DNA of 64,000 nt, taken from an uncultured Erythrobacter sp. (GTDB taxonomy: Bacteria > Pseudomonadota > Alphaproteobacteria > Sphingomonadales > Sphingomonadaceae). Below, one piece after another: positions 55,955 through 63,760 of the stretch (position 1 is the first letter of the stretch; each line of letters begins with the position of its first letter). The position numbers and the translations under genes are program-made. The notes beneath the pieces are model-generated. The model saw only the letters and a list, made by a program, of their open reading frames with translations. It was not told the origin of the DNA and ran no database searches. The stretch lies in contig CANLVN010000001.1 of NCBI GenBank assembly GCA_947494705.1, positions 310,001 to 374,000 on the forward strand. Direction: 5' to 3'.

Positions 55955-55981
55955 TTGGCACTCGCCGATTGCGACTGCCAA
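55955..55981. promoter_or_regulatory. CIRCE-like element upstream of groES
   Basis: TTGGCACTC, 9 bp, GACTGCCAA: the two halves are complementary in all but one position and match the HrcA-binding CIRCE consensus (TTAGCACTC-N9-GAGTGCTAA) with modest changes. It lies upstream of the groES heat-shock promoter and may also affect the divergent genes at 56101. Confidence 0.65.
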
Positions 55982-56100
55982 TGGGCGCTTTCCGGAGGCC
56001 TTATCAGGGTCTTGACGGTCTGAATTCGACTCACAAAATACGTCGAGCGGAGCAATCCGCAGTGAGTGACCAGCGGCAAGGCAGAAAGGAGGATTTTCCT

Positions 56101-56334
56101 ATGTCGCAACCATTCGCACGATATTTGCATCCCTTCGATGTAGCGCGTCATCCCTCGCTTGAGCCAGAAGTGAAGCGAGCCATCCTGGCTTCCTGGGCCT
56201 CCGATCGGCATACCGTCGAAAACCAGCCGGCGATGCGCCAGCCCCCCGAACTCAAAAGTCCAGTTTCCGTTGATGATCTATTCGCGGCGCTGCGCTCGCT
56301 CGATGGCCCGGACAGCCAGCCTACGCTGCAATGA
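56101..56334 (+). CDS. small conserved hypothetical protein
   Basis: 77 residues from ATG 56101 (MSQPFARYLHPFDVARHP), preceded by an AGGAGG-type site (GAAAGGAGGATTTTCCT). The segment PSLEPEVKRAILASWASD is conserved-looking but has no function I recognise. It overlaps the Usg gene by 4 nt (ATGA), so the two are co-translated, and it is divergent from groES with the CIRCE-like element between them. Confidence 0.75.
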   Translation: MSQPFARYLHPFDVARHPSLEPEVKRAILASWASDRHTVENQPAMRQPPELKSPVSVDDLFAALRSLDGPDSQPTLQ

Positions 56335-56600
56335 CCGACCGCGCCTTTCTGGTTCAGTTGGAAGGATACGGACTGACCACGGCTGAGATCTGCTATTTCA
56401 TGCCGGATCATCCCTCGCTCCTGCAGATCTATGCTTGGCAGGAATACGATGCAGCACCGGATTTTCCGGTGCTGTTCGACTTCCTCGCGCATTGGCGGCG
56501 CGAGATCGAAGCGGAGATCAGGTCAGTCCGTATCGCACACGAAAAGATGATCCGGCCAGCAAGCTGGCGTTCTGCCGACGGGGTGATTTCCTGGGAGTAG
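56331..56600 (+). CDS. Usg-family protein
   Basis: 89 residues: LVQLEGYGLTTAEICYFMPDH and LLQIYAWQEYDAAPDFPVLFDFL match the Usg family, first noted near trp operons in alphaproteobacteria. No biochemical role is known. The ATG overlaps the previous stop (ATGA). Confidence 0.83.
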   Translation: MTDRAFLVQLEGYGLTTAEICYFMPDHPSLLQIYAWQEYDAAPDFPVLFDFLAHWRREIEAEIRSVRIAHEKMIRPASWRSADGVISWE

Positions 56601-57080
56601 TCCTGGCGGGCGATTGCGCCTGCAGGCTCGGATTCATGCTTATGGAAATCGAATGCTACATAGAAATCTGGTAACCTTCGCCCACTTGATTGGCAGCTTT
56701 CCCATTTTCTCGCACTGAATTCTGCCAGTCGGTGTACGATCAAATCATTCATTGAGGCGGCAAGCTCGGAATTTATGCGGGCCTAGCTGCGGGCCCCGGC
56801 ACCGGATGGGAACAGCTTTCTGATTAGGCTGCAATAAATTGAGCGATCAGCGACGTAGCTTTTTCGGACTTAAAATTGATTCTGCGGCATCAAATGACGC
56901 GGTCGACTTTTGTCTGCTTTGCGCCCTAATTTTGGTCAAGAGATGATCATCGAACGAGCTTTCGAAAGCGGGCGTCGCGACAGGTAATTGTCGATCGATA
57001 ACGATTGAAAGAACCAGCCTTACTTCAGAACCCCCGCTTATCTCCTGCCATCAGGTTACCCGCGCACTGTCGCGGGTAGG
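56601..57080. other. intergenic region upstream of the CPBP operon
   Basis: About 480 bp with no gene; the following 80 bp carry the promoter and palindromes annotated separately. Confidence 0.5.
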
Positions 57081-57156
57081 TCATTTTCCACGGAGGAAAG
57101 TTTTGACTTGCCTCAAAGGAAAGTCGCATTTAGTCATTTTCCTTCGAAGAAAGTGA
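57081..57156 (+). promoter_or_regulatory. promoter with three operator-like palindromes (CPBP operon)
   Basis: TTGACT (57103) is a good -35, with CATTTA (57127) a possible -10. Three similar dyads surround it: TTTTCCACGGAGGAAAG (57083 region), GACTTGCCTCAAAGGAAAGTC (57105 region) and TTTTCCTTCGAAGAAAG (57137 region). All have TTTCC and GGAAA halves. They probably bind the winged-helix protein encoded two genes downstream, giving autoregulation. Confidence 0.6.
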
Positions 57157-57166
57157 GGGTTTGGCA

Positions 57167-58066
57167 ATGGTGTTGGTAGACAGTTTGGTCCTTCTGATCG
57201 TGCTGTGCGGCCTCGCGTGGATGTCTTGGCGCGATTCGCGCGACTACGCAGCTTTCAAGAAGTTTGATTCCAGCGCGGACCGGGTGCGCTTTTACCGCCG
57301 GTGGACTTTCGTTCCGATGGCGCTTTTCGGTGTCGGTGGATTAGCCGTGCTGCTGACCTTCGGGAGACTGGACTTACTATACTCTCTGCCCGTTGAATTC
57401 GCGCCATTGATCGCTCCCTTCGAGGCAGTTTCGGAACCCGAAGGTTCCAGCTTTGAAACGGTGCTTGGAATGGCCAGTGGCTTGCTTTTAGGCCTTACCA
57501 TCACGGCAGTGGTCTGGCGTCGGCGGTTGAAGAAGATGTCACAACCGGTGGTCGGCGACATTGAAGCTCTTTTGCCGCGCAACGGAAAGGAGGTGGCATG
57601 CTGCTTCCCTCTGGCTCTGAACGCCGGCATCAGCGAGGAGATCTTCTATCGCGCCGCCCTTCCGCTGTTGGTGCTGGAAGCTACCGGATCAGTATGGGCG
57701 TCGCTGACGATCTCGATCGCGGCATTCGGATTGGCGCACTGGTATCAGGGTTGGAAGGGCGTTCTCGCGACCAGTGCGATGGGTGCGCTCTTCTTCTGGC
57801 TCTATCTCTCGAGCGGATCCGTCATCAAGCCGATTGCGATGCACGTGCTCATCGATATGATCGGCCTGGTGATCAGGCCTTTTGCTTCCCAGTATCTGGC
57901 TAGGCGACGTGCAAGTGCCGAGGCGAGTGAGGGGGCCTTGCCAGCCATGCCGGCAGGAGCAGCTATGGTTGTCGAGAAGGAGGCAAGCACATGGACAATT
58001 CTGAGGACCCACGGGACGCACTGGCAGCTCTCGAGTCCACGAATGATCGTCTCGCGAGACGAATGA
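57167..58066 (+). CDS. CPBP-family intramembrane protease
   Basis: About 299 residues from ATG 57167. Several membrane helices surround the ABI/CPBP motifs: NAGISEEIFYRAALPLL (the EExxxR glutamate motif), FGLAHWYQGWKG (His) and HVLIDMIGL (His). These proteins are metal- or glutamate-type membrane endopeptidases, some linked to prenyl-protein processing or bacteriocin immunity. First gene of a three-gene operon that it probably shares with the regulator. Confidence 0.85.
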   Translation: MVLVDSLVLLIVLCGLAWMSWRDSRDYAAFKKFDSSADRVRFYRRWTFVPMALFGVGGLAVLLTFGRLDLLYSLPVEFAPLIAPFEAVSEPEGSSFETVLGMASGLLLGLTITAVVWRRRLKKMSQPVVGDIEALLPRNGKEVACCFPLALNAGISEEIFYRAALPLLVLEATGSVWASLTISIAAFGLAHWYQGWKGVLATSAMGALFFWLYLSSGSVIKPIAMHVLIDMIGLVIRPFASQYLARRRASAEASEGALPAMPAGAAMVVEKEASTWTILRTHGTHWQLSSPRMIVSRDE

Positions 58067-58440
58067 GGTGGCCGATCTGGAGGCATTTTGCCGGTGGATT
58101 GCTCATGACGCTGGTGGTCGCGGCAGTAGCTCTCCCTCATGATGTCGCAGCCGTGGTCTTCGTGACGGCAATGGTTCTGATGTTGTTGATTGTCCGGGAC
58201 GATAAGAAGCGTCACGGAATATTCGTGAGCGGATATCAACGAGGCCGGACCGTGTGGATCGTAGCCGCGATCATCGTTCTGACCCTATCCGCGCTGGTCA
58301 TCGTCCTCACCCAGTTCGAGGACCCGACCGACGATCCATGGTTCTGGGTGACGTTGTCAATCGTCGCTCTTGGGACATCGGTACTCAGCTGGATTTGGGA
58401 ACGGGTGTATCGCGGAGATGTGCTTGAAGGAAGGTTATGA
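57991..58440 (+). CDS. membrane protein of unknown function
   Basis: 149 residues with four predicted transmembrane helices (FAGGLLMTLVVAAVALP, VAAVVFVTAMVLMLLIV, IVAAIIVLTLSALVIVL, WVTLSIVALGTSVLSWI). No domain recognised. It overlaps the end of the CPBP gene by 76 nt in another frame and the regulator start by 4 nt, so the three genes are tightly coupled. Confidence 0.78.
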   Translation: MDNSEDPRDALAALESTNDRLARRMRWPIWRHFAGGLLMTLVVAAVALPHDVAAVVFVTAMVLMLLIVRDDKKRHGIFVSGYQRGRTVWIVAAIIVLTLSALVIVLTQFEDPTDDPWFWVTLSIVALGTSVLSWIWERVYRGDVLEGRL

Positions 58441-58754
58441 GCGTGGGTCTCGACGAGATGTTCAACGCTTCCGCGCGCCTGCAGATCGCAGCAATTCTTC
58501 TCCGCGCCGACGAAGCCGAATTCTCGGTCATCCGAGACATCATCGAGGTGAGCGACTCGGCTCTTTCGAAACATCTCTCGACACTGTCAGAAGCGGGCTA
58601 TGTATCGATCAAAAAAGCGCCCCGGAACGGCCGCCAGCGAACGTGGGCAGCGCTCACGTTGAAGGGCCGACGGGCCTTTCAGCAGCACGTAAAGGCGCTC
58701 CAGGAAATGATTACGGTAGCGGACGAGAAAATCGGTGAGACTGCTTCGGACTAG
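58437..58754 (+). CDS. winged-helix transcriptional regulator
   Basis: 105 residues: RLQIAAILLRADEAEFSVIRDIIEVSDSALSKHLSTLSEAGYVSIKK is a winged-helix DNA-binding domain (ArsR/MarR-like, HTH_34 type), followed by a helical tail. It overlaps the previous stop (ATGA). It probably autoregulates its operon through the palindromes at 57081-57156. Confidence 0.83.
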   Translation: MSVGLDEMFNASARLQIAAILLRADEAEFSVIRDIIEVSDSALSKHLSTLSEAGYVSIKKAPRNGRQRTWAALTLKGRRAFQQHVKALQEMITVADEKIGETASD

Positions 58755-58830
58755 ATGACACTGAGGACAACTATGAAGCTGTCGAACTGGATGCCCAGGT
58801 CGCGGGGCAATTGGGCGGTTTGAGGCGGAA

Positions 58831-59436
58831 ATGGCCGAAGGGCGAACCTCTGCCCGTCTGGCGAAACGGATGAGAGCGATGGGCGAAGAGCGATCGCAAG
58901 AGATAGAGAGCGAACAAGCCAAAATGCATACAGCCAGCACAGCCCACAGATGGCGAGAGATGGTTGCAGGCGATCTCCCGCGCGTCCTTGCCATCGCGGA
59001 CAAGTGCCATCCCGATCACCCTGAAGACGAGGCGGTGTTTCGAGAGCGGCTCGAACTTTTCGCAGGAGGATGCTGTGTTCTCGAGCAAGACGGGGAGACC
59101 GTTGGATACATCATTTGTCACCCCGCTACTTTCGGCCACCCGGTGCCACTGGACACACTGCTAGGCGCACTGCCTGACAATGCGGATGTGCTCTACATTC
59201 ATGATATCTCGGTAGACTTGGGTATGCGCGGTAAAGGGCTCGCAAGTGAGGCGGTTGATCACGCGAAGCGGCTTGCCCGCAAGCACGATTATGACCGGGT
59301 TGCACTGGTGGCGGTCAATCGCTCTCAGGATTTTTGGGCAAAGCATGAGTTTATGATCATAGCCGACGAGGACATCGGCAAAGCGCTGGTCGGATATGGT
59401 GGAGCCAGTAGCTATATGGTCTGCGATCTCACCTAG
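58831..59436 (+). CDS. GNAT-family N-acetyltransferase
   Basis: 201 residues. The acetyl-CoA loop is recognisable in ISVDLGMRGKGLASEAVDHAKRLA, and CCVLEQDGETVGYIICHPA is the preceding strand. The ATG at 58831 follows a ribosome-binding site (GAGGCGGAA), while the later ATG at 58924, where the domain begins, lacks one. The acceptor is unknown. Confidence 0.8.
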   Translation: MAEGRTSARLAKRMRAMGEERSQEIESEQAKMHTASTAHRWREMVAGDLPRVLAIADKCHPDHPEDEAVFRERLELFAGGCCVLEQDGETVGYIICHPATFGHPVPLDTLLGALPDNADVLYIHDISVDLGMRGKGLASEAVDHAKRLARKHDYDRVALVAVNRSQDFWAKHEFMIIADEDIGKALVGYGGASSYMVCDLT

Positions 59437-59861
59437 ACTGGAGCGAGCCTCTGCATGATTTGCGACTTTGATCCTGTAATCTGTCCCAGATGAAACTGAT
59501 CGAGGTGTGAAAGAAAGGCCTCCAGCGCCCCTGCCAAGGCGGGCTTGAGCCCGCATACGCCATCGATGGCGCAGCCTTCCTTGCCTCCCATACAGGCGAC
59601 AAAACCGTTCGTATTTTCCAATGACCGGACAACCTCGCCTACATTGATTTGCGAAGCCTGCCGGGCGAGCCGCAGGCCACCGCTCCTGCCCCGCAAGGTT
59701 TCTACGAATCCTGCGGCTGCAAGGTCCTGTGCCACCTTGGCCAGGTGGTTGCGCGATATCCCATAGTGCTCAGCGATCCAGTCGATCGAGACCACATCGT
59801 CTTTGGCGGCAAGCGCCATAAGCATCCGCAGCGCATAGTCGGTTCGAAGGTTCAACTGCAT
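59433..59861 (-). CDS. Rrf2-family repressor (NsrR-like)
   Basis: 142 residues. A winged helix (MQLNLRTDYALRMLMALAAKD; SIDWIAEHYGISRNHLAKVAQ) is followed by three cysteines in FVACMGGKEGCAIDGVCGL, the cluster-ligand arrangement of NsrR-type nitric-oxide sensors. It is divergent from a truncated globin gene across a perfect palindrome, so it most likely represses both, and releases when its [Fe-S] cluster is attacked by NO. Confidence 0.85.
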   Translation of the reverse strand: MQLNLRTDYALRMLMALAAKDDVVSIDWIAEHYGISRNHLAKVAQDLAAAGFVETLRGRSGGLRLARQASQINVGEVVRSLENTNGFVACMGGKEGCAIDGVCGLKPALAGALEAFLSHLDQFHLGQITGSKSQIMQRLAPV

Positions 59862-59908
59862 AAAAGCGGTATAACAGATATTGCTTTTCCCGCAAAACGG
59901 GATATAAG

Positions 59909-59925
59909 AGGTATATTATATACCT
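59909..59925. promoter_or_regulatory. NsrR-type operator palindrome
   Basis: AGGTATATTATATACCT, a perfect 17-bp dyad, lies in the 81-bp gap between the Rrf2-family gene and the globin gene. Confidence 0.7.
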
Positions 59926-59942
59926 GATTTAAGGTTCACGAG

Positions 59943-60422
59943 ATGACCGCAAACGTCAAAGTTTCTCGCGCAGATGTGCTCGATGCACGAGCAGCGAAGC
60001 GCGCTCACGCTGAATCGCTCGGCGTCACCGAGCAGTTCGTGTCGCAACTGGTGGACGAATTCTACGGACACATTCGCGAGGACGACCTGCTTGGCCCTAT
60101 TTTCGCGGACCGTATTTCGGAGTGGCCCACGCATCTTGAGCGCATGAAGTCCTTCTGGCGCTCCGTGTTGTTCAACAGCGGTGAGTTCGCAGGCAATCCC
60201 ATGCGCAAGCACATCGAGATTACTGGTCTGGAAGAGCACCATTTCACCCGCTGGCTGGACCTCTTTTACGCGACGCTCCGCACGCTCTCGAGCAAGCCAG
60301 AGCCGATCAGACTGGTTGCCGACCGAGCCCGCGCAATTGCTGACAGTCTCCTGACAGGCATTACGATCGGAAAGTCCGGAATCTCGGGGTCAACTGCAGG
60401 AAGGAACCTCCCCCATGTTTGA
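59943..60422 (+). CDS. group III truncated hemoglobin
   Basis: 159 residues: the distal/proximal region is seen in ISEWPTHLERMKSFWRSVLF and ITGLEEHHFTRWLDLFYATL, matching trHb group III, where the H near HFTRW is the likely proximal haem ligand. It is probably involved in NO or oxygen chemistry. It lies under the NsrR-like operator. The next gene overlaps its end. Confidence 0.85.
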   Translation: MTANVKVSRADVLDARAAKRAHAESLGVTEQFVSQLVDEFYGHIREDDLLGPIFADRISEWPTHLERMKSFWRSVLFNSGEFAGNPMRKHIEITGLEEHHFTRWLDLFYATLRTLSSKPEPIRLVADRARAIADSLLTGITIGKSGISGSTAGRNLPHV

Positions 60423-60873
60423 ACAGCACACCTTACTCGCGGAGCGCGAGGTCCATCCGGCAAACGAAGTCGAGGCTCTCGACGGCATTCTGCAGCCGCT
60501 CTCGGTTGCACCAGTAGCTCCCGCGAATGCGGGCTTTCAGCTCCCAGCCCGGGTCTGGCAGAACATGCTCTCATGCTACGGCATATTCTTCTTCGCGATA
60601 TTCTTGGCGACGGGCGGCAGCACGGCGGCGCGCTTCGCGATCGTGATTTCCGTCCTGTACACGGCAATATATTTCGGGGTCGCACGCCTGGGTGCGCGTC
60701 AAGCGGGGCGTGAACAGACTTCACCCCTCGATTGCGGTGGAAAGCTTCCAACCTGGACCGGCCCGATGGATCGCAAGGCGGTGTTTGCGCAGGTTCTCGT
60801 TGTACCGGCAACAGTCTCTCTGTTCGGGATCGGCATTTTGATCATCGTCCTAGCGGTTGGACCCGGCGCGTGA
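60415..60873 (+). CDS. membrane protein of unknown function
   Basis: 152 residues with a hydrophilic N-terminus and three likely transmembrane stretches (MLSCYGIFFFAIFLATGG, ARFAIVISVLYTAIYFGV, VVPATVSLFGIGILIIVLA). No domain recognised. It overlaps the globin gene end by 8 nt, so it is likely part of the same NO-response transcript. Confidence 0.72.
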   Translation: MFEQHTLLAEREVHPANEVEALDGILQPLSVAPVAPANAGFQLPARVWQNMLSCYGIFFFAIFLATGGSTAARFAIVISVLYTAIYFGVARLGARQAGREQTSPLDCGGKLPTWTGPMDRKAVFAQVLVVPATVSLFGIGILIIVLAVGPGA

Positions 60874-61154
60874 CACAGCCAGTCGAGCTCCCACCGAATG
60901 TGGTCAAATACGCCGAAAGTCCGATGTTTTCAGCAGAAACTGTTCCAGACAAACTGACCTCCGAACACAGACTAAAGCCAGGCGTCTGGGGCCGACTTTG
61001 CGTTGGCAAGGGCTTGGTCGAGTTTCACACTACCGGACCAGCCTCATCGACAACCGCCGTCAGAGCCGGAGAAAGCTTGATTATCGAACCGGCGTTATCG
61101 CACTTCGTTCGACTATCGGCCGATGCGCAATTCAAGGTGACCTTTTATCACTAA
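60870..61154 (+). CDS. DUF1971/TehB-like cupin
   Basis: 94 residues starting at GTG 60870, which overlaps the previous TGA (GTGA). VELPPNVVKYAESPMFSAETVP, RLKPGVWGRLCVGKGLVEF and a short beta-sandwich match the DUF1971 cupin family, sometimes linked to tellurite resistance or metabolite binding. The longer ORF-track frame is an upstream extension. It is the last gene of this small operon. Confidence 0.78.
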   Translation: MTQPVELPPNVVKYAESPMFSAETVPDKLTSEHRLKPGVWGRLCVGKGLVEFHTTGPASSTTAVRAGESLIIEPALSHFVRLSADAQFKVTFYH

Positions 61155-61206
61155 ATAGGCTTCGAGGGTTTCAGTCTTTCGCCCATAGGAAGCATTAACC
61201 GATAAA

Positions 61207-61980
61207 TTACGTCGCGAGAGCTTCGAGCACGTCTCGGCGCAAAATGGTTATTGTTCTGTGACCCGATATCATGATCACGCCTTCGTCGCGGAATTTGGTA
61301 AATTGTCGGCTGACCGTCTCGATAGTGAGGCCTAGAACATCCGCAATCTGCTGGCGGGACATGGGTAGTTCAAACTGCTCGTTGCCGAATTGGCCCGCAC
61401 TACCGTCGATTGGCAACGCGTTTCTCGAGGCCACCTCAAGGAGTAATGTCGCGAGTCTTTCTTCCGCGTTAAAGCGCCCGAGAAGCAGCATCCAGCGTCT
61501 GGTTTTATCGAGTTCGCTTAAAGTGCGTTCTAGCAACTTGTGCTCAAGGCGAGCATGTTCGTGCGCAAAGCGCTCGAAGTCCAGCCGCCGGAAGATGCAG
61601 ACGACGGTTTCCCCAAGGGCCTCCAGGCTGTATGGAGAGGTTTCAGCAAACGGGCGGCCGATGAAATCCGAAGGATAGGCCAGTCCGAGTATTTGTTCGC
61701 GACCATCGCTCGTCTGGATCGAAAGTTTCATTACGCCTGAAACGACGTTCGCGACAAATATTGCCTCTTCGCCTTCCCAGAGAAGCGTTTCGCCCGGGTC
61801 TAGGTGCCTTCTGCGCCCGATCCGGTTGAGAAGCTCAACCTCATGATCATCAAGGTCGGCACAGATCGCCCGGTTCCGAACGGAACAGGCCTGACAGAAA
61901 TTTAGCTCATTTCGCTGCTCTACCGCTTCTGGCAGAACCGATCCAGTTTCGTCCGGTGATCTTTCCGAGATATTCGCCAT
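61207..61980 (-). CDS. FNR-type transcriptional regulator
   Basis: 257 residues: FCQACSVRNRAIC carries the N-terminal cysteines and a fourth Cys is in ETVVCIFRRLDF, which together match the [4Fe-4S] ligands of FNR. The DNA-binding helix is QQIADVLGLTIETVSRQFTKF. It senses oxygen and switches micro- or anaerobic genes. It converges on the globin operon and is divergent from nothing obvious. Confidence 0.87.
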   Translation of the reverse strand: MANISERSPDETGSVLPEAVEQRNELNFCQACSVRNRAICADLDDHEVELLNRIGRRRHLDPGETLLWEGEEAIFVANVVSGVMKLSIQTSDGREQILGLAYPSDFIGRPFAETSPYSLEALGETVVCIFRRLDFERFAHEHARLEHKLLERTLSELDKTRRWMLLLGRFNAEERLATLLLEVASRNALPIDGSAGQFGNEQFELPMSRQQIADVLGLTIETVSRQFTKFRDEGVIMISGHRTITILRRDVLEALAT

Positions 61981-62027
61981 ACTGTGATCACTCTTTAATT
62001 GAGATGTCCGGAACGCGCGGGGCGGAC

Positions 62028-62445
62028 CTAAGCCACCCGATCAGTCCTAAGCGGCTGCCGCACCTCGACGATCCGCAGGCAGCGTTCTCTACCAGAACGA
62101 TCGGGCCAGTCGATCGCTGACCCCGCGCGCATTCCGATCAGGCCAGCACCTACAAGCGTCAAAATCGAAAGATGGTTCTGGTCGAGGTTGGCGTCGCGCG
62201 GCCATACCAGTTTGACTTTGCGTCGGTCGCCCGACCGCTCGTCGACGAATTCGACCTCGGATTGCATGGTCACAACGTCATGAGGCAGGTCTTCGGCTGC
62301 CACGACATTGGCGCGATCCAGTTCCTCGCACAGTCTTCCAGCAACATCCGGACTGCGCTCCTCGATGAACATCGCCAGTTCGTAAAGCGCGTCCGCTTCG
62401 GAATCGATAACATGAATGATCGGCTTTTCGCCGTTTTTGGGACAT
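62028..62445 (-). pseudogene. rnk: nucleoside diphosphate kinase regulator Rnk, frameshifted near its start
   Basis: The long ORF (62028-62372) contains [22 protein letters not shown] and [19 protein letters not shown], matching the GreA/B-like Rnk family. It lacks a start and the N-terminal helix. On the other frame at 62445 an ATG TCC begins 'MSQ'; deleting one A from the A5 tract at 62434-62438 joins it into [23 protein letters not shown], the normal Rnk beginning. The full length would be about 139 residues, typical for Rnk. It is either a true frameshift mutation or a sequencing error in the homopolymer. Confidence 0.7.
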
Positions 62446-62720
62446 GGTCATTTTTCGTAACTCGCTTGAAAGCCGTAAGAGGATCGCGGCAGGGCTGTAG
62501 ATCGTCCGGGAGCCTCGTACCGGACCGGATCACGACCGTCGAGACGAGGCGTGCGCAGGTGCGGGCAGCTGACCTGCGTGCGCGAAATGTCGGCCGATGT
62601 GCTGCGAAAAGGCCATGGGCCATATGTGGGCGCGAACTTCGGTTTAGTCAAATAGCAGGAGACAAATCGTGTCATCGACTATTCCGAGACTTTCGAGTCC
62701 GGAACGTCTATCGTGAGGGA

Positions 62721-63728
62721 ATGATGAACTTTCCTTCTTTTGGGCCCAAGCGCGGACCAGACCTCGCTATCGATCTCGGCACTGCCAACATGCGTATCAT
62801 GGTGCGAGGCGAAGGTGTGGTCTTCGACGAACCATCCTTGTGCTATTACGACAAGGCTGGCGGCCAGATGAAGCTGATTGCAGCGGGTCGGGATGTTTTG
62901 GCGATGGTTGATCGGGCTCCCGGAACTCATGTGGTCCGCCGTCCTCTCGCCCGCGGCGTTCTGCAGGATATGGAAGCCGCCGCCGCATTGCTTGCGCATG
63001 GATTGTCTTCTGTGGTTGGCAAGAAGCGCAGAGGGGGTCTTCCAGCCATGATCGGTATTCCGGCGGATGCCACGAAGGCAGAAGCAAATGCATTGCTGGC
63101 CGCCGCGGACGATGCCGGCTTCGGACGGATCGAACTGGTGCGTGAGCCTTTTGCAGCGGCTATCGGAGCAGAACTTCCCGTCCGCGAAGCCCGCGCATCC
63201 ATGGTGGTCGAATGCGGGGCCGGAACAACCGAGGTTGCGGTGTTCTCGAGCGACGGACAATGTCGATCCCGCTCCGTGCGTCTGGGCGGTCTTGGCCTCG
63301 ACGAGGCAATCATCGAACATCTCCATCTTCGCCATCATTTTCTTGTCGGCAGGCTCACCGCCGAGACGCTGAAGAAACGTCTCGCGGAAGATAGCTCCGA
63401 AGACCGGGAAATCGAAATCAGAGGGCGATCACTGCACAATGGGCTCCCTGGAATGTTGACCTTGCCGGTTTCCGAGTTCCATCCAGTGCTGAAGCGACAT
63501 TTTGATCGTTTCGCAGATGCCGCCCGGCTGGTGGTGGGTGAAATTTCTCCCGATCTTGCCGCCGACCTGCTGAGCGAGCGAGTTGTCGCTACGGGCGGCG
63601 GGATTTGCGCGAGGTTCTTGGCTGAAGCGATCACCGCGGAGTGCGGTGTTCCGGTCACCATCGCCAACGATCCTTCCGGTTGCGTTTCACGTGGCCTGAT
63701 GCAGTTATTGGAGGAGCGCGCTGCCTAA
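62721..63728 (+). CDS. MreB-like actin-family protein (divergent)
   Basis: About 335 residues from ATG 62721 (or 62724); the ORF track extends far upstream. The actin-fold motifs are DLAIDLGTANMRIMVRG (phosphate 1), ASMVVECGAGTTEVAVFSS (phosphate 2, where the usual DIGGGTTE has Glu and Ala) and VATGGGICARFL (adenosine). LVREPFAAAIGA is also MreB-like. It resembles a second, accessory MreB paralogue rather than the main cell-shape protein because several conserved residues differ and mreC/D are absent. It lies immediately before an EamA transporter gene. Confidence 0.83.
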   Translation: MMNFPSFGPKRGPDLAIDLGTANMRIMVRGEGVVFDEPSLCYYDKAGGQMKLIAAGRDVLAMVDRAPGTHVVRRPLARGVLQDMEAAAALLAHGLSSVVGKKRRGGLPAMIGIPADATKAEANALLAAADDAGFGRIELVREPFAAAIGAELPVREARASMVVECGAGTTEVAVFSSDGQCRSRSVRLGGLGLDEAIIEHLHLRHHFLVGRLTAETLKKRLAEDSSEDREIEIRGRSLHNGLPGMLTLPVSEFHPVLKRHFDRFADAARLVVGEISPDLAADLLSERVVATGGGICARFLAEAITAECGVPVTIANDPSGCVSRGLMQLLEERAA

Positions 63729-63760
63729 CTTTAAGCGGCGGCGTTTCGGCCGGGTCACTC

